DNA from: Albifimbria verrucaria
Taxonomy: Eukaryota; Ascomycota; Sordariomycetes; Hypocreales; Stachybotryaceae
NCBI GenBank assembly: GCA_020081605.1
Contig: JAHREC010000013.1
Coordinates: forward strand, 2,790,001 to 2,854,000
Direction: 5' to 3'
Length of the DNA stretch: 64,000 nucleotides
Numbering within the stretch: the stretch's first letter is position 1; every line of letters starts with the position of its first letter. Under the pieces are notes generated by a model. The model did no database searches and was not told the DNA's origin. It worked only from the letters and a program-made list of their open reading frames with translations. This document shows, in pieces, positions 33,714 through 45,975 of the stretch. The translations under genes were made by a program, and so were the position numbers.

Positions 33714-35680
33714 GAGCTTGAGTATGGGGTGGAGTTGAGAGAGAGGAAGCTGGACGCACAATGTCCGTGTATTTAGTGTTAGTAGTTTGTTATCAAGATA
33801 GAGAGCAGAGGGGTTGGTTTTTGGTTCTTATTAGAGAATAGACCGAAACAGGAATTGAGTGGCCTATACTCTGTAGTAAGCAGTAAGAAGACGAGTCGAA
33901 GTTAGGATGAATAGCCGGTCTGGTTCATGGACCCAAAACAGCGTAGTGAAACTGCCATGCATCGATAAGCAGAAATGCAGCAAGCGTATTGATGGCCTCG
34001 TGACCTCGCTCAGAGAGGTTCGCATGGGGATGCCAATTTCAGCGTGCAGAGCCGAGGAACAGGCCGACGTGGTTGGCTGCCGGGGCACGGTGACAGGAGG
34101 CAGCCCGCAAGCAGAGGGTTGTCAGGGTCCTGGCAGGGTGGGACATGCAATCCAGGGCGTTCTGGATTCCCTTAGTAGGCAGCTTGTCGCGTGAGAGCCG
34201 CCGACGCTACCCCCAAGAGGGCTTGGATGGGCTGGGGTTGTTGGAGTATGGGGCACTTTTGTTATCAAGAAGCAGACGCTACGCAGCACGGTGTCTGGTG
34301 GGAGCATGTAAGTAGGTCTGTGCTTGTGCTGTGTGTAGGTGAGGAGGTGCTTGGGTGAGAATGTACGCTGGAAGTGAGAGGTAGGTACGGTCACTGACTA
34401 CCTACTCGGTGGAATAAAATAACAGGTAAATAATAAAATAATAGTACAAATTGCAGCATTAAAGGATGACCCAAAATGGCAATCCGATCTGTGGCTCAGG
34501 GACATGGACATCAGACATTGTTGGCTGGACATTACGTCACAGGAAAGCCACCCGCATGCACACACACAACAATACAGTCAGGTACCTTTGGGGTTTTGGG
34601 GTTTTACGTGGCAGAGGTCCGAGGTACCGCTAGAATGGTTAGGAGCAAAATAGGAACATCAAAACAGGAAATGTTTCAACGCCCAGCAGACTTGCACCAA
34701 TGTAGTGCAAAGCATATGGAACACCTGACCCAGGCACGGCACTTGATATGACGACGCCGATATTGTTCTGTACTGTATTGTACAGCATTGTCATCCTTCC
34801 AACGAAGGGCACCCGCGGGCAACATGTGCGGAGGATCGTGCGGTCCCCATCCACCTTGACCTTGGTGGACAGGTACTTTGCCTCGTACAGTAAGGCTCAA
34901 GTACCTAACCTACTGTAGAGCCAGGTATCTGCCTGCCCAAAGCCAAGCGCGCTGTGGGTAATTTTTTTCTGCTTGTGGAGGCTCTGGTACTCTGGCCATA
35001 GAATGTGCTCCCACGATTCCGTCTACATCATCGTCACATGGTCGGCCACATTGCACTGCCCAATTACCATGCCATGACTGAGCATGCCCCTTGGCCGGAT
35101 GCGCAAACAACCGAGATACTGCTATCCAATTCTTGCCTTGTCCCCCATTAGGTACGGTATCTTTGTTAGTCGCCGTGTCAGACCTTTTGGTGGTTGTTTC
35201 GATAACCTAACGCTCCTGTCTGTCATCCATCCTTCCTACATCCTCTTCAACAAACTTGCTTTTCTCTCCCGCCCCCTTTCTTCTTCCCCGACTTTCCCAT
35301 CTTCCAACCCTCATTCTTCTTCTTCTACAACATAGTGCAGCATAGCCAGCAAAACGGCGCCGGGTCCTCATAGTTCAGTCTCCATTCCACCCCGTGGCCC
35401 ACTGCGGTCTCCGTCGCTTACCTTAGGCGTCCCTAGTCAGGCCCTCTCCACCAACCAGGCCCAGCCCCAACAGCACCAGCTACGCCATAGCTCTTTTCCT
35501 CCGACTAGCCAAATCACCATCTTCCTTTACGGCTATTGTCGCACCTCTTCCTCCGTCTCCGAAGGTCCCTGCCCTGCTGCTTCCCAGCCTGCTGGTTGAT
35601 TTCATGCGGCGCTGTCACAACGACAAGCCAGTCTAAGCCTCTGTCTTCCGGGTGCCAACTCGAGGTCCTCTTACCAGACC
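33714..35680. other. 2 kb upstream region of the choline kinase gene
   Basis: Between two plus-strand genes. Left part is the HAD gene 3' UTR. From about 34380 to 34910 there are several GGTACC/TACCTAC motifs. A pyrimidine-rich tract at 35205-35335 precedes the choline kinase start by about 350 nt, suggesting a long 5' leader. ORFs here are short and unconvincing. Confidence 0.5.
35205..35335 (+). promoter_or_regulatory. Long CT-rich tract upstream of choline kinase
   Basis: Over 100 nt dominated by C and T, with repeated CTTCTT and TTCTCTC elements. It likely marks the transcription start region. If so, the 5' leader is about 350 nt before any 5' UTR splicing. Confidence 0.45.
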
Positions 35681-38265
35681 ATGTCTGCACCAAGTTTACC
35701 AAATGGCGTCAAGCCTTTGCGCTCAGCGATGAAGTCTGAAGACGATACCGACAGGACTCCTCCAGCCAGCGGTTCTTTGAAGGGTATGTTACTCTCTTCC
35801 TGTTCAGCTGTACTCTGTTTTAGTCCAACCTAGGCCATTCTTCTCGAGGCAAGTGCTGGTGCTTGTTCACCAAGAGAACGTCTGGAAGCTGCGTGAGGTT
35901 ATGACCCCTGACCCTGTCCTCGGGCACGTCGCGGTACATTGGTTTTGATGAAAGTGTTTGTGCTTGTGATTGACCCCTTTTCATTGTTCGTTTGCGAAGG
36001 CCCCTGAAAGACAGCTTTGTTTGAATGTTTAGATTCACGACGCACGTAGCTTACATGTGACTACAGCCGTCCAAATTGCCGAGCCCGTGCCGGAAGGTCC
36101 TCTTGATGATGAGGCTCAGGCTATCAAGAAGTTTCGTGCGGCTTCTGCCCGTCGCTTGGCCGGTAAGTCGCCGTCATCTCAAAATGTAGGCGCTTCGTCC
36201 GTGTCCTCATTGAGTGAAGCATCTCTATCATCGCGGCCTGCCGATGAGGGATCTGGGTCCTCAGGCCATCGACACCATCGCCAGTATTATAGCGAGAAGC
36301 TCCTGGCCCAGGTTGGAGATTGGCTTGAGCGCGAGCGCCAGAAGAAAGCGTCATCGAGCAAGAAGAAGAAGTCTTACCGACGCAAATCTCGCTCGCCACC
36401 CCAGGACAAAGAGCAGCAGCCCGAGCCAGCCCAGGATGGCCGGCCAAGATCTGACTCGATTGATTCTGACTCAAGCGATTTCTCTTTGGATAGGCTACAG
36501 CGCATATTGGAGGACTCTCTGGCTTCGTTTGGCCTAAACTCCATTCCCCAACATCTTCCTAAATTTGAACGCCCACGAAGACGGAGGAGCATCTCTCATC
36601 CGTCACTGCAGCGCACAGCTTCATCGGATACCGATTATATGGAGGGTGATGTCATTGTGCCGAGTTGCGATGCGTGGCTGGATAACTCCAAGACTCTCAG
36701 CTACACGGGTGGCGCCGCTGCGAGTACTGATGACGTATCAACAGTTTCAAACAAGGCAGAAAAGGAACGGGAGTCGTGGCTCACCTTCAAGAATGAGATT
36801 ATCCGGATTGCTCATACACTGAAGCTCAAGGGATGGCGACGTGTTCCGCTCGGTAGCGGCGAGACTATTAGCGTAGAGCGTCTCAGCGGCGCGCTCACCA
36901 ATGCCGTATACGTTGTCAGTCCGCCAACTGATATCGTCGAGGCAGAGGGCAAGAAGACCCCAACCAGGGTGCTCTTGCGTGTCTACGGTCCTCAGGTTGA
37001 ACACCTTATTGATCGTGAGAATGAGCTCCAGGTCCTCCAGCGTTTGGCACGCAAGAAGATCGGGCCCAGACTGCTAGGTACCTTTCAGAATGGCCGTTTC
37101 GAGCAGTTCTTCAATGCCACCACGCTTACCCCTGCAGACCTTCGGGACCCTGAGACTTCGAGGCAAATCGCCAAGAGAATGAGGGAGCTGCACGATGGCA
37201 TTGAGGTATTGCAACATGAGCGAGATAACGGGCCGGGAGTCTGGAGAAATTGGGATCAATGGCAAGATAATGTCGCGAGAATCGCTACTTTCCTGGACAA
37301 ACAACTCGAGAAAGCCCTTGAAGTACAACCAAACCTCCAAGGTTGGATGGCAAATGGATACGTCTGTGGAGTACCATGGGAGCAGTTTCAGCAAATGGTC
37401 GCAAAATACAGGGCATATGTCTTGTCCTACTATAAGCACCCAAGGAATATCAGAGACAGCCTAGTCTTTGCACACAATGATGTAGGAAACCCCAGTTGCA
37501 GTTGTTGTGCTTTTGCTAACCCGTTCCTTTAGACCCAATATGGCAACATTCTTCGCGTTCGTCCTGATGATGAGAAATCACCGCTTCTTCAGCCAGCCAA
37601 CAAACACAAGCAACTTGTTGTCATCGACTTCGAGTATGCCGCTGCCAACCTTCCGGGCCTGAGTTTGCCAACCACTTTACAGAGTGGATGTACAACTACC
37701 ACGATCCAGTCAACTCACATGCCTGTAACGCTCGCCGTTATCCTAGTGTCGAAGAGCAACGTCGTTTCATAAAGGCCTATGTTGATCACAGACCACGCTT
37801 CCTCATGCCAGCTCCACGCCTCGTCTAGCTCCCTTGGACAGCACGCCATCTAGTGCTGTTTCCACCCCAACAGGTGCCGGGCCAAATGCATCCACTAGCT
37901 CTATAGCGGACTTCATGCTTGATGCCCGTGCTCCTCCCGGAGGATGGAGTGCAGCGGAGCGTGCTCGAGAGGAGCAGAGTGACCAGCGCGTACAGGAGCT
38001 TATGATCGAAACCCGACTGTGGCGGCCAGTCAACAGTACCATGTGGATCGCATGGGGTATTGTACAGGCCAAGGTTCCAGGTCTGAATGCGGATGGCTCG
38101 TCTGGAGAGGAATCTGCTGAACCAGCCAGCGATGAGTTCGATTATATCAGCTATGCACAAGACCGCGCATACTCCTTCTGGGGAGACTGTGTGACAGTGG
38201 GATTGGTCAAGCTAGAGGAACTTCCGGAAAGTTTGCGATCCAAGCTAAAGATTGTGGACTATTAA
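35681..38265 (+). CDS. CKI1: Choline kinase (choline/ethanolamine kinase family)
   Basis: Cytosolic kinase catalysing ATP-dependent phosphorylation of choline (probably also ethanolamine), the first step of the Kennedy pathway. Exons 35681-35783, 36067-37481 and 37533-38265; introns 283 and 51 nt; about 750 residues, with the long Ser/Lys/Arg-rich N-terminal region found in fungal enzymes. The kinase domain starts around WLTFKNEIIRIAHTLKLKGW and contains ERLSGALTNAVYVVSPP and RVLLRVYGPQVEHLIDRENE. Brenner's motif is split by the second intron and rejoined as FAHNDTQYGNILR. The choline kinase motif is VVIDFEYAAANLPG, then FANHFTEWMYNYHDP. Breaks are at 37661 (one G missing) and 37819-37820 (one C missing); without correction the conserved C-terminal half is lost. 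Convergent with the ankyrin-BTB gene, 245 bp apart. Confidence 0.9.
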
Positions 38266-38510
38266 TACCAAATCTAATATGAATGATGGGCTAGTACGGC
38301 GTAGGAAGATACCAGGTCAAAATATGGACTACCTATATACGATGAAACTAGACACATGTGATTCTCACTTGAGCATGAATAAAAAGAAAAGGAAATAGGA
38401 GGCTTTATTGCTATATGGGCGAGCAAAAATATTAATAAAAACAAGTCAAAATGTCACTGGAGGCTCTGTCGCATGTTTGTAGGACAGTGGCTCTATTAAG
38501 ATGTCTACAT

Positions 38511-40647
38511 CTAAGCATCCAACTTTAGACGATCTAACATGTTATCGATCTTACCCAAAAGAATCTGGTAGTTGATTGCATCTGACGCAAATTCGTCCTC
38601 TGCTGTAGCACCATCCAATGTCCGCACAGCATCTTCTCCATTAACGTCCTCCCTTTCGGCTCTGTTGAAGCCTCGAGCTTGTTTAATACATGGTCTACCT
38701 TGTGTCCAGGGGCTGTAGTCTCGCCTCCGGAGATGATGTCCTTCGGCTTCGTAGCGGTCTCATTGGCGTTAGTAGAGGGCATAAGTTCTGCGAATGCCTC
38801 TTCAGCTTGAGCGTCGGCGATTGCAGCAGCCGTGGCGGCACTGATCTCGCCATTCTCGTCCATCATCTCCTCCAGCCCAGCGTCTTCGAAGCGCAGGCGG
38901 AAGCGCTCCGAGAGGTAGTAACGTATATCGTCGAGAAGCTCGATTGTGTCTGTCTCCTCACGCTTTTGTAGACGTTCGGCACTTTCCTGGATCAGATCCT
39001 GGAACTCTGGCTCGTCGATGTAGTCTTCAAGGCGGTAGGCGAGATAGCGCGCGGCGAATTCTTCAAGACGCTGCACGCGCAGGTCCCACGCGGCGTGGAT
39101 GACGTCGTAGATGTTGATGGGCTCCATCTCTACGGCGGCGGAAGGGATCTCATCGCCGTTGGTGTGGACGTGCGTGCGGTCGATGAGGACGTTGCTTGTG
39201 CCGCTGCCAAGCGTGCTGATGGCCTGGGCAGCTTTGCTCTTGAGACCGTCGAGGAAGAGCATGTCGGCGGCGTAGAGGAGGTCCAAGGCGTGCTCAAGAG
39301 GGCAAGATGTTGTCTCTGTATAGAGGAATGCGAGGACCAGCTCCAGGACTTCGGGGTACAGTCGATGGTTACGATGTGGAGGTGCTCGGAACGCTTCGAT
39401 TCTAGGAAGTCGCCAGAGAACATCTTGTCAAAATACTCACTTCGGATGAGCATTGCCTTATGAACCGGATACAAGACTGACTTGCGCGTGGCTTTGGGCT
39501 CCTCAGGCGTGGAAGCAGGGCCGATGGGGATGCCCAAGCCATTTGTCTCCTGCTTGGCCACAGCCACGGGTGCCTCCTCGCCAAGAGGCTCGTCTGCCCG
39601 CAGAAGGATGTCGGCAAAGATGGAGTTGTTGTGCGGCCACTTGACCTCGTTCACTCTGTCCGTGTCTACTTTCATCTTGTGTCCCAGCACGCTTTCTTCG
39701 AAGAACTCGGTCACTTGCTTGAGGGCTCGTCCCACCTCATCTTGGTACCGTTGCCTGGCAAGCCTTCGATCACTGCCAGTCACCATGATGGCCTCCCATA
39801 GTTGCTCAACCTCGAGCTGCTTGCTGATCTTGTCGAGGCCTTTGACGACTTCCTCCTCAGAAACACTGGAGCCCGGGGTACGAGATCCTTGGGTAGGTCC
39901 CCGAGGTAGATATAGCGCAGGACAATCTCGAACGCCTCGACGGGAATGGTAGGGGCGAGCTTCCAGGTGGCGGTCTCAGGCTGTGCCTCGAGCTTCCTGC
40001 GGAAGTAAGGTGTTCTTGAAGAAAGAAGGAATTTGTGCAGTTCAAAGGAGTGGACACCAGCGATAAGCGAGATGTCCGAAGTCTTGGGTGTCGACCGGTT
40101 GAGCAGAGTCGAGATGTGGGTAGACCAGTAGACATAAGGATCGGAGCTCTTGGAAAAGTCATACTGCAAGAGGAGGTTTCGTATCCTGTCATTGAGGGCA
40201 TTATATATACAACGCTCGCCTTGGAACGTATTTCTCTCAGCAAGGGCACCTGTGGACGGGGTCAGTTGGCGAAGCTCAATGACTGGGATATGCCGCGTGG
40301 ATAGGCGGCGGAGGGCATATACCAGACTCCAACAACAGTTGAACCAGTTCGTAATGACCACACAGACTAGCCTTTGTGTGCGGTCAGCCTGTCGTCCACG
40401 ATGCACGGTGCGCCGGCCCTGGTGGGAGGAGGTGGCGACTTACAATGATGAGAGGCGTATAGTCGAAGCGGTCTTTACCGTTGATGTTGACGCCTTGGTT
40501 GATGAGCTCCTGGCACTTTCTCAAATCACCATGCCGACAGGCCTTGAGAAATTCCTGAAACTCGACGGTCGTGTCCAGGGGTTCTCGTCTCGGAGGACGC
40601 CGTTCTTGATCATGCGGCTCTCCTCGTTGAGCTTCCCTCCAGCTCAT
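38511..40647 (-). CDS. Ankyrin repeat and BTB/POZ domain protein (ABTB1-like)
   Basis: Ankyrin plus two BTB regions, resembling animal ABTB1/BPOZ and a fungal family including yeast YIL001W; such proteins are thought to act as cullin-3 adaptors or scaffolds. Exons 40647-40444, 40371-40323 and 40249-38511; introns 72 and 73 nt; about 664 residues. Ankyrin repeats: FLKACRHGDLRKCQELINQG, then GHYELVQLLLESGA across the tiny second exon. First BTB: DISLIAGVHSFELHKFLLSS. Second BTB: YPVHKAMLIRSEYFDKMFSG and ALDLLYAADMLFLDGLKSKA. Breaks are near 39868 (one C missing on the coding strand), G run 39353-39356 (one C missing) and C run 38651-38653 (one G missing); correcting the last gives a C-terminus ending at 38511. 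The start is the first in-frame ATG; an upstream GTG is not credible. Confidence 0.82.
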
Positions 40648-41747
40648 GCTTGCCGAGGACCATGGTGGAGGTTCTGGTACTGTATTATTCACTTTGTTTT
40701 AAGCACGACAGGATAGATAAATATATATTTTAATGAAACGGCACAGAAACGCCACGTCTAACGGTCTGAGCCCGAGGGTGGTTTGGTGGATTTAATTTGT
40801 CTAATTTTTTTATTTTACGATGCAGCGTCTCGACTCCATTATCAATCAAGTCATTCGGGTTTTAAAAGGAAAAGGCCCAGTGAGATGCCTCGCATCACTG
40901 ACGCGCACAGACCCACCTTTTTGGTGGCTCTAAGTTGGGTAGGTACAGCACAGTAGCTTCAGTCCCAAGGGAGGACAAAGAAGGACAATTGCTGTTGAAA
41001 GGGATGGGAAGGGATGGGAAGGGAGGGGATTTAGATATTGGGGTGGTCTTTGTGGTGAAGAAGAAGAAGAAGAAGAATTGCGTCAGGCCTAATGCCAACA
41101 AGAGACTGAATAGATTGTGTGCATTTTTTTCTTTCTCCTACTTTGTTTTACTTGTCACTTCTGAGACCTGCTGCGTGCTTGACTCTGGACACAAAGGCCT
41201 GCTGGTTGCCCATGAGGCGGTTCTGCATTCGAGATAAAGGATTGTTCGGCCCATCAACCACCAACGCCACTGCCGCAGGGCCCAATCAGCAAATCAGAAT
41301 CCGAGTCAACCCGCTGAGTCAGGACCCCCATCCGGGTACCACACCACGGATTAAGTACCGCCCAAGACACTCCCACACCGCCCGCCCCTTATCGATAAGC
41401 GGTTCTTTGTCGGATGACATCGTTTGCCGGCCCTGTTGCTATGGCAGCCTGTTTACTTGCTCCGGATCCCTGCCTGGGACGACTGCAGTTGCTGTGCGCA
41501 CGCTTCGGATTGATATCTGCGCTCGGGACCCATCCATGACCGCAACTTCAATCCCGCACCCACTTGTCTTTTCTCTATCTCCAGCCTCAGCTTCCTTACT
41601 AACAACAACAGGTCTTTGTCGTTTGTTTGTTTTCTTGGCTTCTTTTCCTTTGCGTCCGTCCGCCTTCCTTCGTTGCGCGCGCTTTCGGACCTTGCTTCTG
41701 CATGGCATTCTTCACCTCACCTTTGGCATTGCCGTGAATCAGTTAAC
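40648..41747. other. Divergent intergenic region, ankyrin-BTB / NIMA
   Basis: 1.1 kb between divergent starts. It contains a 10-nt tandem GGGATGGGAA repeat at 41001-41024, a GAA run near 41057, and a pyrimidine-rich region at 41560-41700. Within the last, a CTAAC followed by ACAG near 41600-41613 may be the end of a 5' UTR intron of the kinase gene. Confidence 0.45.
41001..41024 (+). repeat. GGGATGGGAA tandem repeat (2.4 copies)
   Basis: Two perfect 10-nt units and a partial third, all purine except T. Confidence 0.8.
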
Positions 41748-44021
41748 ATGTCTTCCGAAGAGTACGAGACGCTTGAGAAGATTGGTAAGTTGACCCGCCT
41801 CGCCAGCAGCTTCGTCCTGCTCCTCGCCTCGACGCGAATCCCGCCAACACACCATCGCTAACCCGCTTTCGTCCTCTCTTCAGGCCATGGCTCCTTCGGT
41901 GTCATCCGCAGGGTCCGCCGCAAGGCCGACGGCTTCATCATGTGCCGGAAAGAAATCTCCTACCAGCGCATGTCCCAGAAGGAGCGCGAGCAGCTCCACG
42001 CCGAGTTCCAGATCCTGTCGCATCTTCGCCATCCCAACATTGTCGCCTACTACCACCGAGAGCATCTGAAGCTCAGCCAGGACCTGCATTTGTACATGGA
42101 GTATTGTGGAAACGGAGACCTTGGTCGGGTCATCAAGGACCTGCAGCTCAAGGGCCAGCGCGCCCAGGAGAGCTTCGTTTGGAGCATTTTCAGCCAGCTC
42201 GTCATGGCCCTCTACCGGTGCCACTATGGTGTCGACCCCCGAGGTTGGCGCCAATGTTCTGGGCCTGACTCAGGGCACGGCTGGAGGTGTCAAGGCGCCT
42301 GCAGGTACCATGACTATTCTGCACAGAGACTTGAAGCCGGAGAACGGTAAGCGAGCCAGCTTTCGTAAAGGTGCACCAGACGATACTAACCCACGTATAG
42401 TCTTTCTTGGCGACGACAACTCAGTCAAGCTGGGTGACTTTGGTCTGTCGAAAATGATCAAGTCTCACGACTTTGCCTCGACCTACGTCGGCACACCATT
42501 CTATATGTCGCCCGAGATCTGTGCGGCCGAGAAATACACCCTCAAGTCCGATATTTGGTCGCTCGGTTGCATCATATACGAGCTTTGCAGTCGCGAGCCT
42601 CCCTTCAACGCTAAGACTCACTTCCAGCTCGTACAGAAGATCAAGGAGGGCAAGGTCGCTCCTCTACCCGAAATCTATTCGCCGGAGCTTAACCAGGTTA
42701 TCAAGGACTGTCTCAAGGTCAACCCCGACAGGCGACCCGACACTGCCCAGCTGCTCAACCTGCCCGTCGTCAAGCTGATGAGAAAGGAGAAGGAAGTAGT
42801 CGACTTCAACAAGTCCTTGAGCGTCCGAGAGGAGGCTGTTCGTAAAAGGGAGCAAGAGTTGAACGAGGGGTTTGCAAAGCTCGAGAGTGAAAGGGCTTCC
42901 ATCAGGGAGGAGATTGATTCTTCTCTCCGTCGGGAATGGGAGGTCAAGGCTCGCCTGAAATCGACCGCTTGGCCAACGCCGAAATCGAGCTGCTCCAGAA
43001 GCGTTTTGAAACCGAGGTCCAGGCCCGTGTCGAAGCCGAGTTGCAAAGAGAACTACTCCTCAACCAGCAGAAGAGTCTCCGGTTGAGGATAACGCTTCGT
43101 CTGTTGCAAAATCAGATTACCCGCTTTCGTCTGTGGGCACCAGCGGTGATGAGTTCCCGTCAATGACCGACATCACTGACTACTCCATCAACAGCCCTGA
43201 GAGCTCCAAGGAAACCAAAAGACCAATGCTCGAACGCCGTTTGCCCGAGCGCAGACAATGTTTGTGGGCAACGCAGGCACGCCCATGGATGTGGAGATGG
43301 CTTCGCCTAGCCCTATGGCCATCGCATCACTATCGCTGTCCCTCGCCGTAACGGCGCCACCAAGGCCCCGTCCTCCAATACTGGAAACATCTTTACCGCC
43401 AACGCCGCCAATGGCGACCCTCGATGGGATCTGCCCCGTGACCATCGATTTGTCGACTCTGATGATGAGGATCTCATTCCATCACCAACGCGTCAAATCA
43501 AGTCCTCCAAGAACCCATTCACGGCGAGGGATCGGCCGGTGCTGACTTCGCAGAAGTCGTGCCCGATTAACCGTCTGAAGCCACAGTCTTCCAACACCGG
43601 TCTTGTATCCAAGGCCGTTCCACAGCAAGACCAGGGCCCTAGGTCCGCCAACCGCCGATTGAGTAAGATCCCGTCCGCGGCAAACCTGCAGGGCGACGGA
43701 AATACTACGGCGGGTGGATTGACCCGCAACCCATCCTTCAACAGAAAGGACGGCGGTGATGCCCTCGGAAAAGTGGCGGCTAAGAACAACATCAAGGGCC
43801 GCACGCTGGTCGAGCTTCAGCAGGCTCGCGCGGGTGGCAGGCCACTCAGCGCTATAGGCCCGCCTATGGTCGACAACACCAGCCCCAAGCGGGCCTTCCG
43901 CGATCGCATCGCTGGGGCAAGGAGATCCAGCGGCGATGAGCCAGTCGCTGTCTGGGACCCTGAGCGTGACGAGATGCCGAGCCCCTTCCTGTCACGGCAG
44001 CGAAGGGTCGCCAAGGTCTAG
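41748..44021 (+). CDS. nimA: Serine/threonine protein kinase NIMA (NEK family)
   Basis: Mitotic entry kinase of the NIMA/NEK family. Exons 41748-41784, 41884-42346 and 42401-44021; introns 99 and 54 nt; about 708 residues, close to the size of Aspergillus NimA. Kinase landmarks: GHGSFGVIRRV (glycine loop), FIMCRKEISYQRM (catalytic Lys), ILHRDLKPEN across the second intron, LGDFGLSKM, and STYVGTPFYMSPEICAAEKY. A coiled coil follows (residues ~300-400), then a basic, Ser/Pro-rich tail with KGRTLVELQQARAG. Five breaks: C run 42236-42240 (two C missing, or one extra), 42957 (one G), 43079-43080, 43223-43224 and 43340-43342 (one C each). Four of the five fall in the region after the catalytic domain. 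The NimA orthologue is essential in Aspergillus, so real inactivation is unlikely. PEST-like regulatory segments are expected in the tail but not demonstrated. Confidence 0.92.
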
Positions 44022-45975
44022 AAGTCCTTGCTGCATGTTCGCTGACACCAGAACTGCATATAATGGATAGTATGATGGGGAGTGTCGGACGACACAATAT
44101 ATACCACACTGTTACGCGTACCATTGCTGGCAGAGGACAATACCTCTGACCGGCCTTTTCATTTGTTTCTAACCCAAATCAAATCAAGATGAGAGAGACG
44201 AGCCACTTATACATATGGAGGTTCGTGGTGGAGGCTTGTTGCGAGGGAGGGTTGAGGAAACATGGAAGAAAGAAATGCATAATGTCATCAATATGAGGAC
44301 AGCCGTATAACGGATTGTCCTGTCATTTGGAAACGGGCGTTTGGGTTAACGAGACAAAGGAGGCGTTTGACCTCGATGCATCATGGTCTTGGATTGTCTG
44401 GAGAGTCTTTTATCAAGTTTTCTGTCTTTTCTTCTTTTTCCCTTTTTAAACACCGCATGTCACAAAAAGTACTGTACAAGCATAGCCGAGCCCGCAGACA
44501 TCAGTGCAACGCTTAAGACTATTAAAGCTGCTCCCTTTCCAAGTGACCCTGTTGTGCAGCGTGGGATGGGCTAACCGCCAGGCTTGAGACGCAACGCCAT
44601 GGTCCTCAAACTTGTATAAGAAACCCTGCTCTTATTAACTCCTTGTAGGTAGTCAATGGTCAGTGCCCCCTCTTTGGTCTCTCATAGCTGGCTCGACCAA
44701 GCTCAGCCGTTGCCGGACGGGCTTCGCAAGCGCAGCAACACCCCGGGCGAGTGGTCAGAGAGCAACTCGCTTGGAGAGAAACAGGACCAAATGGGTGGGG
44801 ACGGACCACTCCATGATGGAAAAACCCCGGCCGTGCTGCCACCCACAAGGCCGGCCTTCACCGAAATTGGCCTCACGTGCCCGGCATGCTCGGCCGCGCA
44901 AAAGGACGGATGGGGCATCCCTACACGGCCTGAAGGGGAGAGGGGTTTCGGAGAGAAGAGGAGAGGCATTTATCACTGCGGCTTTCTTAGGTCGCGGACC
45001 TCTTGGCCCCCTCATCGCATTCCATTCCTTGGATTATACCGCCTATAGGGGCGGGTGCGAGATGGTAAGTAAGCCTTTTGGCGCCCTTCATGGGCTCTGC
45101 TCCCCGTTTTCCCCGGTGCAACCCTCCTGGGCGGCTTCGTCCCCAGGAAGGCTCATCATCCGGTCCTCAGCACACCCACTTCTCTTTGCGAGAGGTGGTC
45201 AGGTTTCAGTACCCAGGTGTAGCAGCCCATGGACAGTCCAGGACTCACATGGCATCATGTATCTCCTGATAGGAAGCCTAGTCCCTGCTCGCGGAAACAA
45301 AAGCATTCGGCCGTAGACTAGAGTATTTCACGTAATTGACCAAGGCTCGTCTTTACTGGCGCTGAGTTATGAAGAGGAGATAAATGCCAAGGGAAAGCCC
45401 TTGATTCGCAGAGGTTGCGCTATGCACAACCGTCGGTTGGCGGAGCTAATGCTAGATAACTACATTACAAATAAAACTGGGATATAAGAAGAAGAAAAAA
45501 ATCGCCATGATAGCACGATTAACCTGTCAAGGTACAACCAACGCCTTTCCCAAACACCATAGCCAAAAACTAGTAGCAGTAGCCGTGAGGCCTTGATCCA
45601 TCTTGCCTAGGATAGCCGCGAGGCCCCGTTTGTTCTTCCGAAAGTTCATGCCCAATAAAACCCAACCCAATTCCGTAGATGCCTTGTACAGGTGGCGCCC
45701 TGTACCCCGTAGTGGCCAGAACATATTTTCTTTCTTGCTTTGCTCGGGTTGGTCGCTTTTCCTCCATGTCCTCCGCGCAATGTGACAGTCCCGTGTTATC
45801 CTGCACAGAGCCTGTTTGTTTTTTCGCCGTAGTGATGTCACATTTCCAGTATGTGTTACGTATCGCGATGTCATGCCCCACGAGTCTGTCCATAGAGCTG
45901 GCGATGTGACGCCGATTAATGGTGCCTGAAGATTGTAGAATGTAGAATTGAGTTCATGTATGATGATGAGTAGTT
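44022..45975. other. 2 kb between convergent NIMA and CNL1-like genes
   Basis: Contains both 3' UTRs. ORFs at 44656-45316 and 45527-45979 lack motifs and overlap each other in several frames. No repeat or RNA gene is visible. Confidence 0.45.

Noticed and set aside
44656..45316. Overlapping ORFs of 130-217 codons after NIMA
   Set aside because: Several mutually overlapping frames, no motif, no splice signals linking them to a gene.
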